From Gammaproteobacteria bacterium (GTDB lineage Bacteria; Pseudomonadota; Gammaproteobacteria; Chromatiales; Chromatiaceae): a DNA stretch of 64,000 nt. The stretch is from NCBI GenBank assembly GCA_025458675.1, contig JALORY010000018.1, positions 1 to 64,000 on the forward strand, given 5' to 3'. The translations under genes and the position numbers were made by a program. Shown here piece by piece: positions 48,833 to 61,904 of this stretch. The notes under the pieces are model-generated. The model was given only the letters and a program-made list of their open reading frames with translations, was not told the DNA's origin and did not search any database. Numbering within the stretch: position 1 is the stretch's first letter; every line of letters begins with the position of its first letter.

Positions 48833-49945
48833 TCACCCGCGCCCCGCCGTACCCCCCTCGAGACAGGCCGCGAACGCCGCGAGAAAGGCCGCGTTCTCCT
48901 GTGGCGTGCCCACCGTGACGCGCAGGCAGTCCGCGAGCAGGGGGTGTCCGCCGTGGAGGTTCTTCACCAGCACGCCGCGCTCGCGCAGCCCGGCGAACAG
49001 CGCCCCGGCGCGCCCGGCGGGCACGCGCACCAGGATGAAGTTTGCCTCGGACGGATACGGCGTGACGCCCGGGAGGGTCGCGAGCGCGCCGTGGAGCACG
49101 GCGCGCTCGGTGCGGATCGCGGCGGTCTGGGCGTCGAGGACCGCCTTGTGGCGCAGGGCGAGCTCGGCGGCCCGCTGCGTCAGCACGTTGACGTTGTACG
49201 GCAGGCGCACCTTGTCGAGCTCGTCGAGCCACGCGGCCGGGCCCGCGAGGTAACCGAGTCGCAGGCCGGCAAGACCCATCTTCGACACCGTCCGCATCAC
49301 CAGCAGGTTCGGCCACTCGCCGACCCGCGGCAGCAGGCTCGCGTCCGTGAAGGGCGCGTAGGCCTCGTCGACCACGACGAGGCCGGGTACGGCCTCGATC
49401 ACCTCGAAGAGCGCCGCCTCGTCGAAGCAGTTGCCGGTGGGGTTGTTGGGCTGGGCGAGGAACACCACCGCCGGCCGATGCGCCTCGATCGCCGCGCGCA
49501 GGGCGGGCAGGTCGAGGGCGAAGTCGGCCGCACGCAGCGGCACACCGCAGTACCGCATGCCCGCGAAGGTCGCGATCATCCGGTACATGACGAACCCGGG
49601 CTCGACCGTCAGCACGGTCCGGTCGGGCCCGGCCAGCGCGAGGGCGATGGTCTGGATGATCTCGTCCGAGCCGTTGCCGAGCAGGATCCCCGCCGCGGCA
49701 GGGATGTTCATCGCCGCCCGCAGCGCGTCCTTGAGCGGCTGAGCCCGCGGGTCCGGGTAGCGGTTGACCGCCGTGGCGCGCGCGAGCGCCGCCCACTCCT
49801 CCCGGAGCTCCGCCGGCCAGCCATACGGGTTCTCCATCGCGTCGAGCTTGATCAGCCCGGACGCGTCGGGAACGTGGTAGGCGGAGAGCGCCCGGATCTC
49901 GGGGCGCACCCACCGGGCGACGTGGTCAGCGGCTTCGTCAGTCAT
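48833..49945 (-). CDS. hisC: Histidinol-phosphate aminotransferase
   Basis: A class I/II PLP enzyme converting imidazole acetol phosphate to histidinol phosphate. Its 370 residues show LDAMENPYGWP, GNGSDEIIQTI, FLAQPNNPTGNCF, VVVDEAYAPF and the PLP lysine in MRTVSKMGLAGLRLGYL. It is the third gene in murA-hisG-hisD-hisC, 24 nt after hisD. Confidence 0.95.
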   Translation of the reverse strand: MTDEAADHVARWVRPEIRALSAYHVPDASGLIKLDAMENPYGWPAELREEWAALARATAVNRYPDPRAQPLKDALRAAMNIPAAAGILLGNGSDEIIQTIALALAGPDRTVLTVEPGFVMYRMIATFAGMRYCGVPLRAADFALDLPALRAAIEAHRPAVVFLAQPNNPTGNCFDEAALFEVIEAVPGLVVVDEAYAPFTDASLLPRVGEWPNLLVMRTVSKMGLAGLRLGYLAGPAAWLDELDKVRLPYNVNVLTQRAAELALRHKAVLDAQTAAIRTERAVLHGALATLPGVTPYPSEANFILVRVPAGRAGALFAGLRERGVLVKNLHGGHPLLADCLRVTVGTPQENAAFLAAFAACLEGGTAGRG

Positions 49946-49969
49946 GTCGCGCGGCAGCTCGTCCGGAGC

Positions 49970-51280
49970 TCAGCGGCCCTCCGGCCTCAGACGGTACTCG
50001 GCGGATCGGGCGTGCGCGGTGAGGCCCTCGCCGCGCGCGAGCACCGACGCGGTCCGGCCGAGCGCGTCCGCCCCCGCGGGCGACGCCAGGATGAGGCTCG
50101 AACGCTTCTGGAAGTCGTAGACGCCGAGCGGCGACGAGAAGCGTGCGGTGCGGGACGTCGGCAGCACGTGGTTGGGCCCGGCGCAGTAGTCGCCGAGCGG
50201 CTCCGAGGTGTGACGCCCCATGAAGATCGCGCCGGCGTGACGGATCTTCTCGGCGCAGGCCTGCGGGTCGGCGACCGACAGCTCGAGGTGCTCCGGCGCG
50301 ATGTGGTTGGCGACCGCCACGGCCTCGTCGAGGTCGCGACAGCCGATCAGCGCGCCGCGCGCCCGCAGCGCGGCGGCGATGATCTCGCGACGCTCCATGC
50401 CGGGCAGCAGGTGATCGATGCTTGCCGCGACGCGGTCGAGGAACGCGGCGTCCGGGCACACGAGGATCGACTGGGCGTCCTCGTCGTGCTCCGCCTGCGA
50501 GAAGAGGTCCATCGCCACCCAGTCGGGGTCGGTGCCGCCATCGCAGACGACGAGGATCTCGGACGGCCCGGCCACCATGTCGATGCCGACCTGGCCGAAC
50601 ACCGCCCGCTTGGCGGTGGCGACGTAGATGTTGCCCGGTCCCACGATCTTGTCGACCGCCGGCACCGACGCCGTGCCGTAGGCGAGCGCCGCGACGGCCT
50701 GGGCCCCGCCGACCGCGAACACGCGGTCCACTTCGCAGACGTGCGCGGCGGCGAGCACCAGCTCGTTGACCTCGCCGCGCGGCGTCGGCACGACCATGAC
50801 GAGCTCGGCCACGCCAGCGACCTTGGCGGGAAGCGCGTTCATCAGCACCGAGGACGGGTACGCCGCCTTGCCACCGGGCACGTAGAGGCCCACCCGATCG
50901 AGCGGCGTCACCTGCTGCCCGAGCACCGTGCCGTCCGCTTCGGTGTAGGTCCACCCCTCCACCTTCTGCCGCTCGGCGTAGGCCCGGATCCGCGCAGCCG
51001 CGTGCGCAAGGGCCTCGCGCTGCACCTCCGGGATCGCGCCCCAGGCCTGCGCGAGGCGCGCGAGCGGGATCTCCAGCGCCGCGGCGTGTGCCGGCATCCA
51101 GCCGTCGAAGCGCGCGGTGTACTCGACGAGCGCCGCGTCGCCCCGCGTGCGGACGTCGGCGAGGACGCGATTGACCGTGTCGTTGACGCCGGCGTCCGAC
51201 ACCGACTCCCACGCGAGCAGCGCGTCGAGCCGGGGCCAGAAGTCGGCGTCACGCGTGTCGAGCCGGGCAATGTCCGCCAT
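49970..51280 (-). CDS. hisD: Histidinol dehydrogenase
   Basis: Oxidises histidinol to histidine in two NAD+-dependent steps; Zn-dependent. Its 436 residues contain [43 protein letters not shown], catalytic Glu-His in [10 protein letters not shown] and [29 protein letters not shown]. It lies 3 nt after hisG. Confidence 0.97.
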   Translation of the reverse strand: MADIARLDTRDADFWPRLDALLAWESVSDAGVNDTVNRVLADVRTRGDAALVEYTARFDGWMPAHAAALEIPLARLAQAWGAIPEVQREALAHAAARIRAYAERQKVEGWTYTEADGTVLGQQVTPLDRVGLYVPGGKAAYPSSVLMNALPAKVAGVAELVMVVPTPRGEVNELVLAAAHVCEVDRVFAVGGAQAVAALAYGTASVPAVDKIVGPGNIYVATAKRAVFGQVGIDMVAGPSEILVVCDGGTDPDWVAMDLFSQAEHDEDAQSILVCPDAAFLDRVAASIDHLLPGMERREIIAAALRARGALIGCRDLDEAVAVANHIAPEHLELSVADPQACAEKIRHAGAIFMGRHTSEPLGDYCAGPNHVLPTSRTARFSSPLGVYDFQKRSSLILASPAGADALGRTASVLARGEGLTAHARSAEYRLRPEGR

Positions 51281-51283
51281 GTG

Positions 51284-51949
51284 TCACTCCGTGCCTTGTC
51301 GTGCCGCGGCGACGGCCTGGCGCAGGGTCTCGATCAGCGCCGTCACCGTGCCGTGCTTCATCTTCCAGGAGGCCTTGTTGACGACCAGCCGCGAGCTCAC
51401 GTCCGCGATGTGCTCGAGCGTCACCAGACCGTTCGCCTTGAGCGTGTTGCCGCTCTCCACCAGGTCGACGATGAGGTCGGCGAGGCCGACCAGCGGCGCC
51501 AGCTCCATCGACCCGTAGAGCTTGATGATGTCGACCTGGCGGCCCTGGGCCGCGAAGTGCCGGCGCGTCGAGGCGACGTACTTGGTCGCCACGCGGGGGC
51601 GGCGCTCGCCCACCGCCGCGTCGCGGGGACCCGCGACCATCATGCGGCAGCGGCCGATCTCGAGGTCCAGCGGCTCGTAGAGCCCCTCGCCGCCGTGCTC
51701 CATCAGCACGTCCTTGCCGGCGACGCCGACGTCGGCCGCCCCCCACTGCACGTAGGTGGGCACGTCGCTCGCGCGGATGACGACGAGCCGCACGGTGGGC
51801 TGCGTGGTGTCGAGGATCAGCTTGCGGCTGGTCTCCGGATCCTCGCGCGGCACGATGCCGGCCGCAGCCAGCAGCGGCAGGGCCTGCTTGTAGATGCGCC
51901 CCTTGGAGAGCGCGATGGTGATGGGCGCGTCGAACTGCATCGGCGGCAC
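51284..51949 (-). CDS. hisG: ATP phosphoribosyltransferase, short form (HisG-S)
   Basis: First step of histidine synthesis, joining ATP and PRPP (the Prs product). Its 221 residues include [18 protein letters not shown], the PRPP loop [20 protein letters not shown] and [15 protein letters not shown]. It lacks the C-terminal regulatory domain, so the short form should need HisZ, which is not in the window. The start is GTG 51949, or ATG 51940. Confidence 0.95.
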   Translation of the reverse strand: MPPMQFDAPITIALSKGRIYKQALPLLAAAGIVPREDPETSRKLILDTTQPTVRLVVIRASDVPTYVQWGAADVGVAGKDVLMEHGGEGLYEPLDLEIGRCRMMVAGPRDAAVGERRPRVATKYVASTRRHFAAQGRQVDIIKLYGSMELAPLVGLADLIVDLVESGNTLKANGLVTLEHIADVSSRLVVNKASWKMKHGTVTALIETLRQAVAAARQGTE

Positions 51950-53566
<1,617 letters not shown>

Positions 53567-53570
<4 letters not shown>

Positions 53571-54181
53571 CCGCGCAGCTGCCGGTTGCGGTCGGCGAGC
53601 TGCTGGATCAGGCCGTCCACCCCCCCACGCTGCACCTGCTCGGCAAAGCTCGACCGGTAGTTCGAGACCAGGCTCACGTTGTCGATCACCACGTCGTAGA
53701 CCTTCCAGCGACCGGCGGCCTGGCTCAGGCGGTAGTCGATCGGCACCGGCGGTGCCCCGGGCTCGGTGACCCGCGTCTGCACGAGCACGTCGTCCTCGGC
53801 GCCGCCGGCGCGCAGCGGCAGGTACTCGATCTGCTGACCCGAGTAGTTGAGCAGGGCGACCGCATAGGTGCGCACCAGCAGCTCCTGGAACTCGCGCGTC
53901 AGCGCCGCCCGCTGCTCGTCCGTGGCGGACCGCCAGTGCCTGCCGAGCGCGGACTGGGCCATGCGCGTGAAGTCGAAGTGCGGCACGACGTGGGCCTGGA
54001 CCAGCTCGTAGATCCGCGCCGGGCTGCGGTCCAGTTCCCGCTTGTTGGCCTTCACCTCGGCCAGGACCTTGTCGGCCGTCGTGCGGACGAGCGCCTGGGC
54101 ATCGGCGGCGCCCGCGGCGAGCGCAGGCAGCGAAAGGCACACCGCGAGCCAAGCCGCGGCGAGACAACGCCAGAGTCTCAT
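53567..54181 (-). CDS. mlaC: MlaC, periplasmic phospholipid-binding protein
   Basis: Shuttles phospholipids between MlaA and MlaFEDB. The signal peptide ends LPALA. The mature part shows ARIYELVQAHVVPHFDFTRMAQSALGRHWRSAT, AVALLNYSGQQIEYLPL and KVYDVVIDNVSLVSNYRSSFAEQV, all family hallmarks. Its 204 residues are normal. Confidence 0.95.
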
Positions 54182-54657
54182 GGTTTGCTTCCCTCCTGCG
54201 CCTTGCTGAAGATGAACTGCCCGATCACCTCCTCCAGCACGAGCGCCGACTGCGTCATGCGGATCTCGCTGCCCTGTTTCAGGTTCTTGTCGCTGCCGCC
54301 GGGCTCCAGCCCGACGTACTGCTCGCCGAGCAGGCCGGCGGTGTAGATCTTCGCGTAGGTGTCGTCGGGGATCTGCGCGTGCTTGCGGTCGATCTCCATC
54401 GTCACCACGGCGTCGAAGGTCTTGTCGTCGAAGTGGATGCCGACCACCTTGCCCAGCGGCACCCCGCCCATGCTGACCGGTGCGCGGACCTTCAGGCCGC
54501 CGACGTTGCGGAAGCGCGCGGTCACCTGGTAGCCGTCGCCCACGGTGACTGCGCCCAGGTTGCTGACCTTCATCGCCAGGAAGAACATTGCCACGAAGCC
54601 CGCGGCGACGAACGCCCCCACGAGAATCTCGATGCCGTGCGCGTTCAGTTTCTTCAT
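54178..54657 (-). CDS. mlaD: MlaD, MCE-domain lipid transporter subunit
   Basis: Membrane-anchored hexameric MCE ring of the Mla complex. ATG 54657 overlaps the mlaE stop; 159 residues. N-terminal TM (IEILVGAFVAAGFVAMFFLAM), MCE domain (ARFRNVGGLKVRAPVSMGGVPLGKV, AGLLGEQYVGLEPGG). The long track ORF is an mlaE shadow. Confidence 0.95.
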   Translation of the reverse strand: MKKLNAHGIEILVGAFVAAGFVAMFFLAMKVSNLGAVTVGDGYQVTARFRNVGGLKVRAPVSMGGVPLGKVVGIHFDDKTFDAVVTMEIDRKHAQIPDDTYAKIYTAGLLGEQYVGLEPGGSDKNLKQGSEIRMTQSALVLEEVIGQFIFSKAQEGSKP

Positions 54658-55442
54658 TTTCCGAACATCAGTGCGGTGAGTACGAAGTCGAGCCCCAGGA
54701 CCGCCAGGGCCGAATGGACCACGGTCTTGGTCGTGGCGCGGCTGACCCCCTCGGAGGTCGGGACACAGTCGTAGCCCTGGAAGATCGCGATCCAGGAGCA
54801 CACGAAACCGAATACCAGGCTCTTCACGACCCCGTTCTGGATGTCCTCGTGCAGGTCGATCTTGGCCTGCATCTGGGACCAGTACGTGCCGTCGTCCACC
54901 CCGAGCAGGCCGACGCCCACGAACCACCCGCCCCAGACCCCGAGCGCGCTGAACATCGCGGCGAGCAGGGGCATCGACAGGAACCCCGCGAGGAACCGCG
55001 GCGTCAGCACCCGGTAAACCGGGTTGACCGCCATCATTTCGAGACCGGACAGCTGCTCCGTCGCCTTCATCAGACCGATCTCGGCAGTCAGGGCGGAGCC
55101 GGCGCGGCCGGCGAACAGCAGCGCCGTGACGACCGGCCCGAGCTCGCGGACCAGCGAGGCGGCGACCATGACGCCGAGCGTCGCCTCGGCGCCGAAGCGC
55201 GAGAGGATGTAGTGCCCCTGCAATCCCAGCACCATGCCGACGAAGATGCCGGAGACGGCGATGATCAGCACGGACCGGACGCCGACCGAGTTCATCTGCT
55301 GGAGCAGCAGCCCCGGCCGACGCGCGAGGGGCCCCAGCCCGGCGAGAATGCCGAGCAGGAGCAGGTGGCCCCGGCCGAGCCGCTCCAGCGCACCCAGTCC
55401 CGCGCGACCCAGCGCCGCCAGCCAGTCGAGAACCGCGTTCAC
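54654..55442 (-). CDS. mlaE: MlaE, phospholipid transporter permease
   Basis: Inner-membrane permease of the Mla ABC complex. GTG 55442 overlaps the mlaF stop and gives 262 residues. Features: NSVGVRSVLIIAVSGIFVGMVLGLQ, REL/GPVVTALLFAGRAGSALTAEIG, TEQLSGLEMMAVNPVYRVLTPRF. The 966-aa track ORF merges it with shadow frames. Confidence 0.95.
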   Translation of the reverse strand: MNAVLDWLAALGRAGLGALERLGRGHLLLLGILAGLGPLARRPGLLLQQMNSVGVRSVLIIAVSGIFVGMVLGLQGHYILSRFGAEATLGVMVAASLVRELGPVVTALLFAGRAGSALTAEIGLMKATEQLSGLEMMAVNPVYRVLTPRFLAGFLSMPLLAAMFSALGVWGGWFVGVGLLGVDDGTYWSQMQAKIDLHEDIQNGVVKSLVFGFVCSWIAIFQGYDCVPTSEGVSRATTKTVVHSALAVLGLDFVLTALMFGK

Positions 55443-56347
55443 GCCGCCGCAGCCCCCCACGCCGGGAGCAGGTCGGTCGCGAGCGACGGCGCGGGGTAGT
55501 GGAAGGGCACGGGCCCGTCCGGCAGCCCCTGCATGAACTGCCGCGTCCAGGCCGACCCCGACGCCTGCACCTTGGCCGGCGGGCCGCGGTCGATCACGCG
55601 GCCATCGGCGATGACGTAGACGTAGTCGGCGATGGCGGCCGTCTCGGCCACGTCGTGGGAGACCACGACGCTGGTCAGGTGCGCCGCGTCGTTGAGCCGG
55701 CGGATGAGCTGCACCAGGACGCCCATCGAGATCGGGTCCTGCCCGGTGAACGGCTCGTCGTACATGATCATCATGGGGTCGAGGGCGATCGCCCGGGCCA
55801 GCGCGACGCGCCGGGCCATGCCGCCCGACAGCTCGCTCGGCATCAGGTCGCGCGCGCCGCGCAGCCCGACCGCCTCGAGCTTGAGCAGCACCAGCTTGCG
55901 GATCATCGATTCCGAGAGCTTGGTGTGCTCGCGCAGCGGGTAGGCGACGTTCTCGAACACGTCGAGATCGGTCAGCAGGGCCCCGGTCTGGAACAGCATG
56001 CCCATGCGCTTGCGCAGCGCGTAGAGCTCGCCGGTGCGCAGCGCGTGGATGTCCTTGCCATCGACCGCGACGGTGCCCGCGCTCGGCCGCAGCTGCCCGC
56101 CGATGAGCTTGAGCAGCGTCGTCTTGCCCGTGCCCGACGGCCCCATGATCGCCGTCACCATCCCCCGCGGGATGTCGAGGTCGATGCGGTCGAAGATCGC
56201 GCGGCGACCGCGGTGGAACGACAGGCCCCGGACGCGGACGAGCACGTCCGGCGGCGCCGGCCGCGCCGTGGGGCGCGCGGGCGCGGGCGCCGCTGCCGGC
56301 GCGGCAGCGCGGGCCGCGGGGCGTTTCGGGGGGCGTTTGGGCGCCAT
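55439..56347 (-). CDS. mlaF: MlaF, ABC ATPase of the phospholipid transporter
   Basis: Powers Mla lipid movement. ATG 56347 gives 302 residues. Walker A GPSGTGKTTLLK, signature ELSGGMARRVALARA, Walker B MMIMYDEPFTGQDP, switch SHDVAETAAIADY. An Ala/Pro-rich N-terminal extension of about 35 residues precedes the ABC domain; a start closer to the domain is possible. First gene of the mlaFEDCB-murA-hisGDC unit, divergent from kdsD. A TTGACC/CACCAT pair with 17-nt spacing lies about 35 nt upstream as a weak promoter candidate. Confidence 0.95.
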   Translation of the reverse strand: MAPKRPPKRPAARAAAPAAAPAPARPTARPAPPDVLVRVRGLSFHRGRRAIFDRIDLDIPRGMVTAIMGPSGTGKTTLLKLIGGQLRPSAGTVAVDGKDIHALRTGELYALRKRMGMLFQTGALLTDLDVFENVAYPLREHTKLSESMIRKLVLLKLEAVGLRGARDLMPSELSGGMARRVALARAIALDPMMIMYDEPFTGQDPISMGVLVQLIRRLNDAAHLTSVVVSHDVAETAAIADYVYVIADGRVIDRGPPAKVQASGSAWTRQFMQGLPDGPVPFHYPAPSLATDLLPAWGAAAA

Positions 56348-56486
56348 CGGGCCTGGCCGACAGGAAAAAAGGTTGGAAATGGTGACCTCCCCCCCGGGGT
56401 CGGTCAAGCCAGGCGGGGTTTGCGCAGCCCGGCCGCGCTTTGAAACAATCGCGTCCCCGGTGCGCCGCCAGGGCCCAGCCCAGCCG

Positions 56487-57476
56487 ATGACCAGCCCCAT
56501 CGCCCCCGACGAGGCAGACAAGCTGCGGCAGCTCGGGCTCGCCGTGATCGACGACGAGTCCGCCGCCGTGCTCGGCCTGCGCGACCGCATCGACGATGCC
56601 TTCGTGGCGGCCTGCCGGCACCTCCTCGCCTGCCAGGGCCGGATCGTGGTCACCGGAATGGGCAAGTCCGGTCACGTCGGCGGGAAGATCGCCGCCACCC
56701 TCGCCAGCACCGGCAGCCCCGCCTTCTTCGTCCACCCGGGCGAGGCGAGCCATGGCGACCTCGGGATGATCACGGGCCAGGACGTCGTGCTCGCCCTGTC
56801 CAACTCGGGCGAGACCGACGAGCTGGTCAGCATCGTGCCGCTCATCAAGCGGCTGGGCGTGCCGCTGATCTGCATGACCGGCAACCCCCGCTCCACGCTG
56901 GCGCAGGCCGCGGACGTCCACCTGGACGTGAGCGTGCCCCGCGAGGCGTGCCCGCTCGGCCTCGCGCCGACGTCCAGCACGACCGCGACCCTCGTCATGG
57001 GCGACGCGCTGGCCGTCGCGCTGCTCGAGGCGCGCGGGTTCACCGCCCAGGACTTCGCCCGATCGCACCCGGGCGGCAGCCTCGGGCGACGCCTGCTGCT
57101 GCACGTCGCCGACGTGATGCACCGCGAGGACCAGATCCCGCAGGTCGCCTCCGGCGTCCTGCTGCGCGACGCCCTTCTCGAGATGTCGCGCAAGGGGCTC
57201 GGCATGACCGCGGTCGTGGCGCAGGACCGGGTGGTCGGCGTGTTCACCGATGGCGACCTGCGCCGCGCCCTGGACCGGGACGTGGACGTTCGCACCGTGG
57301 CAGTGGACACGGTGATGAGCCGCAACCCCGTGACGGTGCGGCCCGACCTGCTCGCGGCCGAGGCCCTGGCGCTGATGGAGAGCCGCAAGATCAACGCGCT
57401 GCTGGTCACCGAGCCCGAGGGCCGGCTGGTCGGGGCGCTCAACATGCACGACCTGCTCCGGGCGCGGGTCGTCTGA
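56487..57476 (+). CDS. kdsD: Arabinose-5-phosphate isomerase
   Basis: Converts ribulose 5-phosphate to arabinose 5-phosphate for Kdo synthesis. ATG 56487 (MTSPIAPDEADKLRQLG; 329 aa) follows the family pattern. SIS domain (VVTGMGKSGHVGGKIAATLASTGSP, LSNSGETDEL, PTSSTTATLVMGDAL) and two CBS domains (about 205-325). It is divergent from mlaF and 10 nt before kdsC. Confidence 0.96.
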   Translation: MTSPIAPDEADKLRQLGLAVIDDESAAVLGLRDRIDDAFVAACRHLLACQGRIVVTGMGKSGHVGGKIAATLASTGSPAFFVHPGEASHGDLGMITGQDVVLALSNSGETDELVSIVPLIKRLGVPLICMTGNPRSTLAQAADVHLDVSVPREACPLGLAPTSSTTATLVMGDALAVALLEARGFTAQDFARSHPGGSLGRRLLLHVADVMHREDQIPQVASGVLLRDALLEMSRKGLGMTAVVAQDRVVGVFTDGDLRRALDRDVDVRTVAVDTVMSRNPVTVRPDLLAAEALALMESRKINALLVTEPEGRLVGALNMHDLLRARVV

Positions 57477-57486
57477 GGGACTGGCG

Positions 57487-58011
57487 ATGCGGGACATCAT
57501 GCAGAAGGCGGCGCGCGTGCGCCTCGTGATCTTCGACGTCGACGGCGTGCTCACCGACGGCAGCCTCTACCTCGGCGACGACGGCCAGGAGTACAAGGCC
57601 TTCCACTCCCGCGACGGCCACGGCATGGCCATGCTGCAGGAATCGGGGGTCGTCGTCGGCATCATCACGGGACGCACCTCGCAGGTGGTCAGGTTGCGCA
57701 TGGAGAGCCTGGGGGTGCGGCACGTCCACCAGGGCCAGCGTGACAAGCGCTCCGCCTACGAACAGATGAAGGCCGAACTCGGACTCACCGACGACGAGGT
57801 CGCCTTCGTCGGCGACGACGTCGTCGACCTGCCGGTGATGAGCCGCGTCGGACTCGCGATCGCGGTGCAGGACGCGCACCCGGCCGTGAAGCAGCACGCG
57901 CACTGGCAGACGCCGTCGCGAGGCGGCCGCGGTGCGGCCCGCGACGTCTGCGAGCTGCTCATGGAGGCGCAGGGAACGCTCGGTCCGGCGCTGGCGCGTT
58001 ACCTCGCGTGA
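57487..58011 (+). CDS. kdsC: 3-deoxy-D-manno-octulosonate 8-phosphate phosphatase
   Basis: Releases Kdo from Kdo 8-phosphate. A C0-type HAD of 174 residues: VIFDVDGVLTDGSLYLGDDGQEYKAF, GIITGRTS and VAFVGDDVVDLPVM. It overlaps lptC by GTGA. Confidence 0.96.
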   Translation: MRDIMQKAARVRLVIFDVDGVLTDGSLYLGDDGQEYKAFHSRDGHGMAMLQESGVVVGIITGRTSQVVRLRMESLGVRHVHQGQRDKRSAYEQMKAELGLTDDEVAFVGDDVVDLPVMSRVGLAIAVQDAHPAVKQHAHWQTPSRGGRGAARDVCELLMEAQGTLGPALARYLA

Positions 58012-58598
58012 CGCTGACCCTGCCGCGCCTCGGCCACCCCTGGCTGATCGGCCTCTTCGCGGTGCTCGCCGCAGCCGCCTGGTGGCTGCGCGGCCCCGTG
58101 GACGAGGAGCCCGCCGCCAGGCCGGGGCCGCCGGGGCACGTTCCGGAGCAGTACGGTCGCCGGCTGCGGACGGTCGAGATGGACGCGCAGGGCCGGCTGG
58201 CGCGCGCCCTCGAGGCCCCGTACGCGGTCCGCTTCGTGGACGACCAGAGCACGGAGCTCGAGACCCCCACCCTCACGGTGTACAAGGAGAACGAGCCGCC
58301 CTGGGTCGTGCGCGCCGAGCGCGGCCGGGTCTCGCCCGAAGGCGACCGGGTGCTACTCGAGGGCAAGGTGCGGGTGACCCGCGCCGCGGCGCCGGGCATC
58401 CGGGCGGTGCAGATGGACACCGCGAACATGACGGTGCTGACCAAGCAGGACTATGCCGAGACCGCGGAGCCGGTCACCATTGTCAGCGAGGGCAGCCGGG
58501 TCGACGCCGTGGGCGCCCAGGCCTGGCTGGGTAAGGAAGGCCGAATCAAGCTGCTGTCGAAGGCAAGGGGCCACTATGACATCGCGCCGCGCCGCTAG
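58008..58598 (+). CDS. lptC: LptC, LPS export protein
   Basis: Inner-membrane bitopic component passing LPS from LptBFG to LptA. GTG 58008; 196 residues. N-terminal TM (WLIGLFAVLAAAAWWL), then an OstA-like beta-jellyroll ([59 protein letters not shown]). It overlaps lptA by 23 nt. Confidence 0.93.
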   Translation: MTLTLPRLGHPWLIGLFAVLAAAAWWLRGPVDEEPAARPGPPGHVPEQYGRRLRTVEMDAQGRLARALEAPYAVRFVDDQSTELETPTLTVYKENEPPWVVRAERGRVSPEGDRVLLEGKVRVTRAAAPGIRAVQMDTANMTVLTKQDYAETAEPVTIVSEGSRVDAVGAQAWLGKEGRIKLLSKARGHYDIAPRR

Positions 58599-59250
58599 GC
58601 GCCTCACGAGCCTCGCCGGGCTCGCCCTGCTGCTGGCCGCGGGACGGGCCGCGGGCCTGGCCGCGGACAAGGACCAGCCCATGGACCTGGAGGCCGACGC
58701 CGCCGACATCGACGAGGGTCGAGGCGTCAGCGTCTATACGGGCAGCGTCGTCGCGACGCAGGGCAGCATGCGGCTCGAGTCCGAGAAGCTCACCGTGCAC
58801 CACCCGAGCGGCAAGGCGCAGCGGATCGAGGCGGAGGGAAAGCCGGCGCGTTTCCAGCAGCTGCCGGACGGCCAGACCGAGCTGGTCCGGGCGCGTGCCG
58901 ATCACATGGACTACCAGGTGAACAGCGAGGAGGTGGTGCTCACGGGCCACGCCGAGCTGATCCAGGGACGCGACACCTTCCGGAGCGACCGCATCGTCTA
59001 CGACCGGGTGAAGTCGGTCGTGAAGGGGGGCGCCGCCGCGAAGGGCACGGAACGGGTGCGAATCACGGTGGACCCCAAGTCGGCGCAGAAAGGCGCGGCA
59101 TCCGCGCCCGCCCCGGCCGGCCGGTCGGCGCCGGCCACCCCCGCCGCCAAGCCGGCGGCCAAGTCGGCACCCGCGACCCCCGCCGCGAAGCCGCCCGCCA
59201 GCCCCGCACCGAAACCGACCGTCAGAGTGCAGCCGCCGCAGGCCCGCTGA
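58576..59250 (+). CDS. lptA: LptA, periplasmic LPS bridge protein, with Ala/Pro/Lys-rich tail
   Basis: Forms the periplasmic LPS bridge. ATG 58576 ([20 protein letters not shown]; 224 aa) has AAGGGG upstream and a signal peptide. OstA domain (about 35-155): [40 protein letters not shown] and REKLTV-like repeats to [10 protein letters not shown]. From about residue 160 an Ala/Pro/Lys-rich tail contains two copies of [10 protein letters not shown]. It overlaps lptB by one base. Confidence 0.93.
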   Translation: MTSRRAARRLTSLAGLALLLAAGRAAGLAADKDQPMDLEADAADIDEGRGVSVYTGSVVATQGSMRLESEKLTVHHPSGKAQRIEAEGKPARFQQLPDGQTELVRARADHMDYQVNSEEVVLTGHAELIQGRDTFRSDRIVYDRVKSVVKGGAAAKGTERVRITVDPKSAQKGAASAPAPAGRSAPATPAAKPAAKSAPATPAAKPPASPAPKPTVRVQPPQAR

Positions 59251-59975
59251 TGGCGCGCCTCGACGGCACGGGTCTCGTGAAGCGCTACCGCGGCCGCGCG
59301 GTGGTGGACGGCGTCTCGGTCGGACTCGACGCGGGCGAGATCGTGGGCCTGCTTGGCCCAAACGGCGCCGGCAAGACCACCTGCTTCTACATGATCGCAG
59401 GCCTGGTCCCGGCGGACGGTGGGCGCGTGACGATCGACGGCAGCGACGTGACGGTCGAGCCGATGCACGTGCGGGCGCGCCGGGGCCTCGGCTACCTCGC
59501 CCAGGAGCCCTCGGTCTTCCGCCGGCTCACGGTCGCCGAGAACGTGCTGGCCGTCCTGCAGACGCGCAGGGACCTCAGCTCGGCCGACCAGCGCGCGCGC
59601 TGCGACGCCCTGCTGCACGAGTTCTCGATCTCCCACCTGAGGGACCAGCTGGCGGTCAGCCTGTCGGGCGGCGAGCGCCGGCGGCTGGAGATCGCCCGGG
59701 CGCTGGCCATCGAGCCGCGGTTCATCCTGCTCGACGAGCCCTTCGCGGGCGTCGACCCGATCTCCGTCGTCGACATCCAGGCGATCGTGGAGCAGCTGGC
59801 CGACAGCGGCATCGGCATCCTGATCACCGACCACAACGTGCGCGAAACGCTGAAGATCTGCGACCGCGCCTACATCATCAACCAGGGCAAGGTGCTGGCC
59901 GAGGGGCCGCCGGACCACCTCCTGGAGAACCCGCTGGTCCGGACCGTGTACCTCGGGGAGAGTTTCCGGCTCTGA
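59250..59975 (+). CDS. lptB: LptB, LPS export ABC ATPase
   Basis: ATPase of the LptB2FG extractor. Its 241 residues: Walker [20 protein letters not shown]-loop region [17 protein letters not shown], signature [15 protein letters not shown], Walker [24 protein letters not shown] switch His. Followed after 106 nt by rpoN, the conserved order. Confidence 0.97.
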   Translation: MARLDGTGLVKRYRGRAVVDGVSVGLDAGEIVGLLGPNGAGKTTCFYMIAGLVPADGGRVTIDGSDVTVEPMHVRARRGLGYLAQEPSVFRRLTVAENVLAVLQTRRDLSSADQRARCDALLHEFSISHLRDQLAVSLSGGERRRLEIARALAIEPRFILLDEPFAGVDPISVVDIQAIVEQLADSGIGILITDHNVRETLKICDRAYIINQGKVLAEGPPDHLLENPLVRTVYLGESFRL

Positions 59976-60081
59976 CTCCGGCCTCGGGGGACCTGCCCCA
60001 ACCACGGTCCGGGCTTTTGGCTAGAATGCCCGTAGGAGCAGGTTCATACAAAATGCATACCAGGGAATCGCGCGACGGCAG

Positions 60082-61590
<1,509 letters not shown>

Positions 61591-61613
61591 GCGCCCATCC
61601 CAGGGAGCACACC

Positions 61614-61904
61614 ATGCAAATAAACCTGACCGGCCACCACGTCGAGATCACGGACGCCCTGCGCCAGTACGTCCAGAGCAAGATCGAGCGTCTCGAGCGC
61701 CACTTCGACTCCGTCACGAACGTGCACGTGGTGCTCAGTGTCGAGAAGCTCCAGCAGAAGGCCGAGGCGACCATGCACATGAGCGGAGCGGACGTGTTCG
61801 CCGACTCGGTGCACGAGGACATGTACGCGGCGATCGACTCGCTGGTCGACAAGCTCGACCGCCAGGTGAAGAAGCACAAGGAAAAGCTCAAGGACCACCG
61901 CTGA
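61614..61904 (+). CDS. hpf: Ribosome hibernation promoting factor (short form)
   Basis: Promotes 100S ribosome dimers in stationary phase. ATG 61614 (MQINLTGHHVEITDALRQYV; 96 aa) with GGGAG upstream. HFDSVTNVHVVLSVEKLQQKAEATMH and DVFADSVHEDMYAAIDSLVDKLDRQVKKHKEK are RaiA/HPF signatures. No C-terminal dimerisation domain, hence the short form. Confidence 0.95.
   Translation: MQINLTGHHVEITDALRQYVQSKIERLERHFDSVTNVHVVLSVEKLQQKAEATMHMSGADVFADSVHEDMYAAIDSLVDKLDRQVKKHKEKLKDHR

Noticed and set aside
59100-59240. Short direct repeats that might suggest a CRISPR-like or tandem array
   Set aside because: They are in-frame Ala/Pro/Lys codon repeats inside lptA, with no regular spacer structure.
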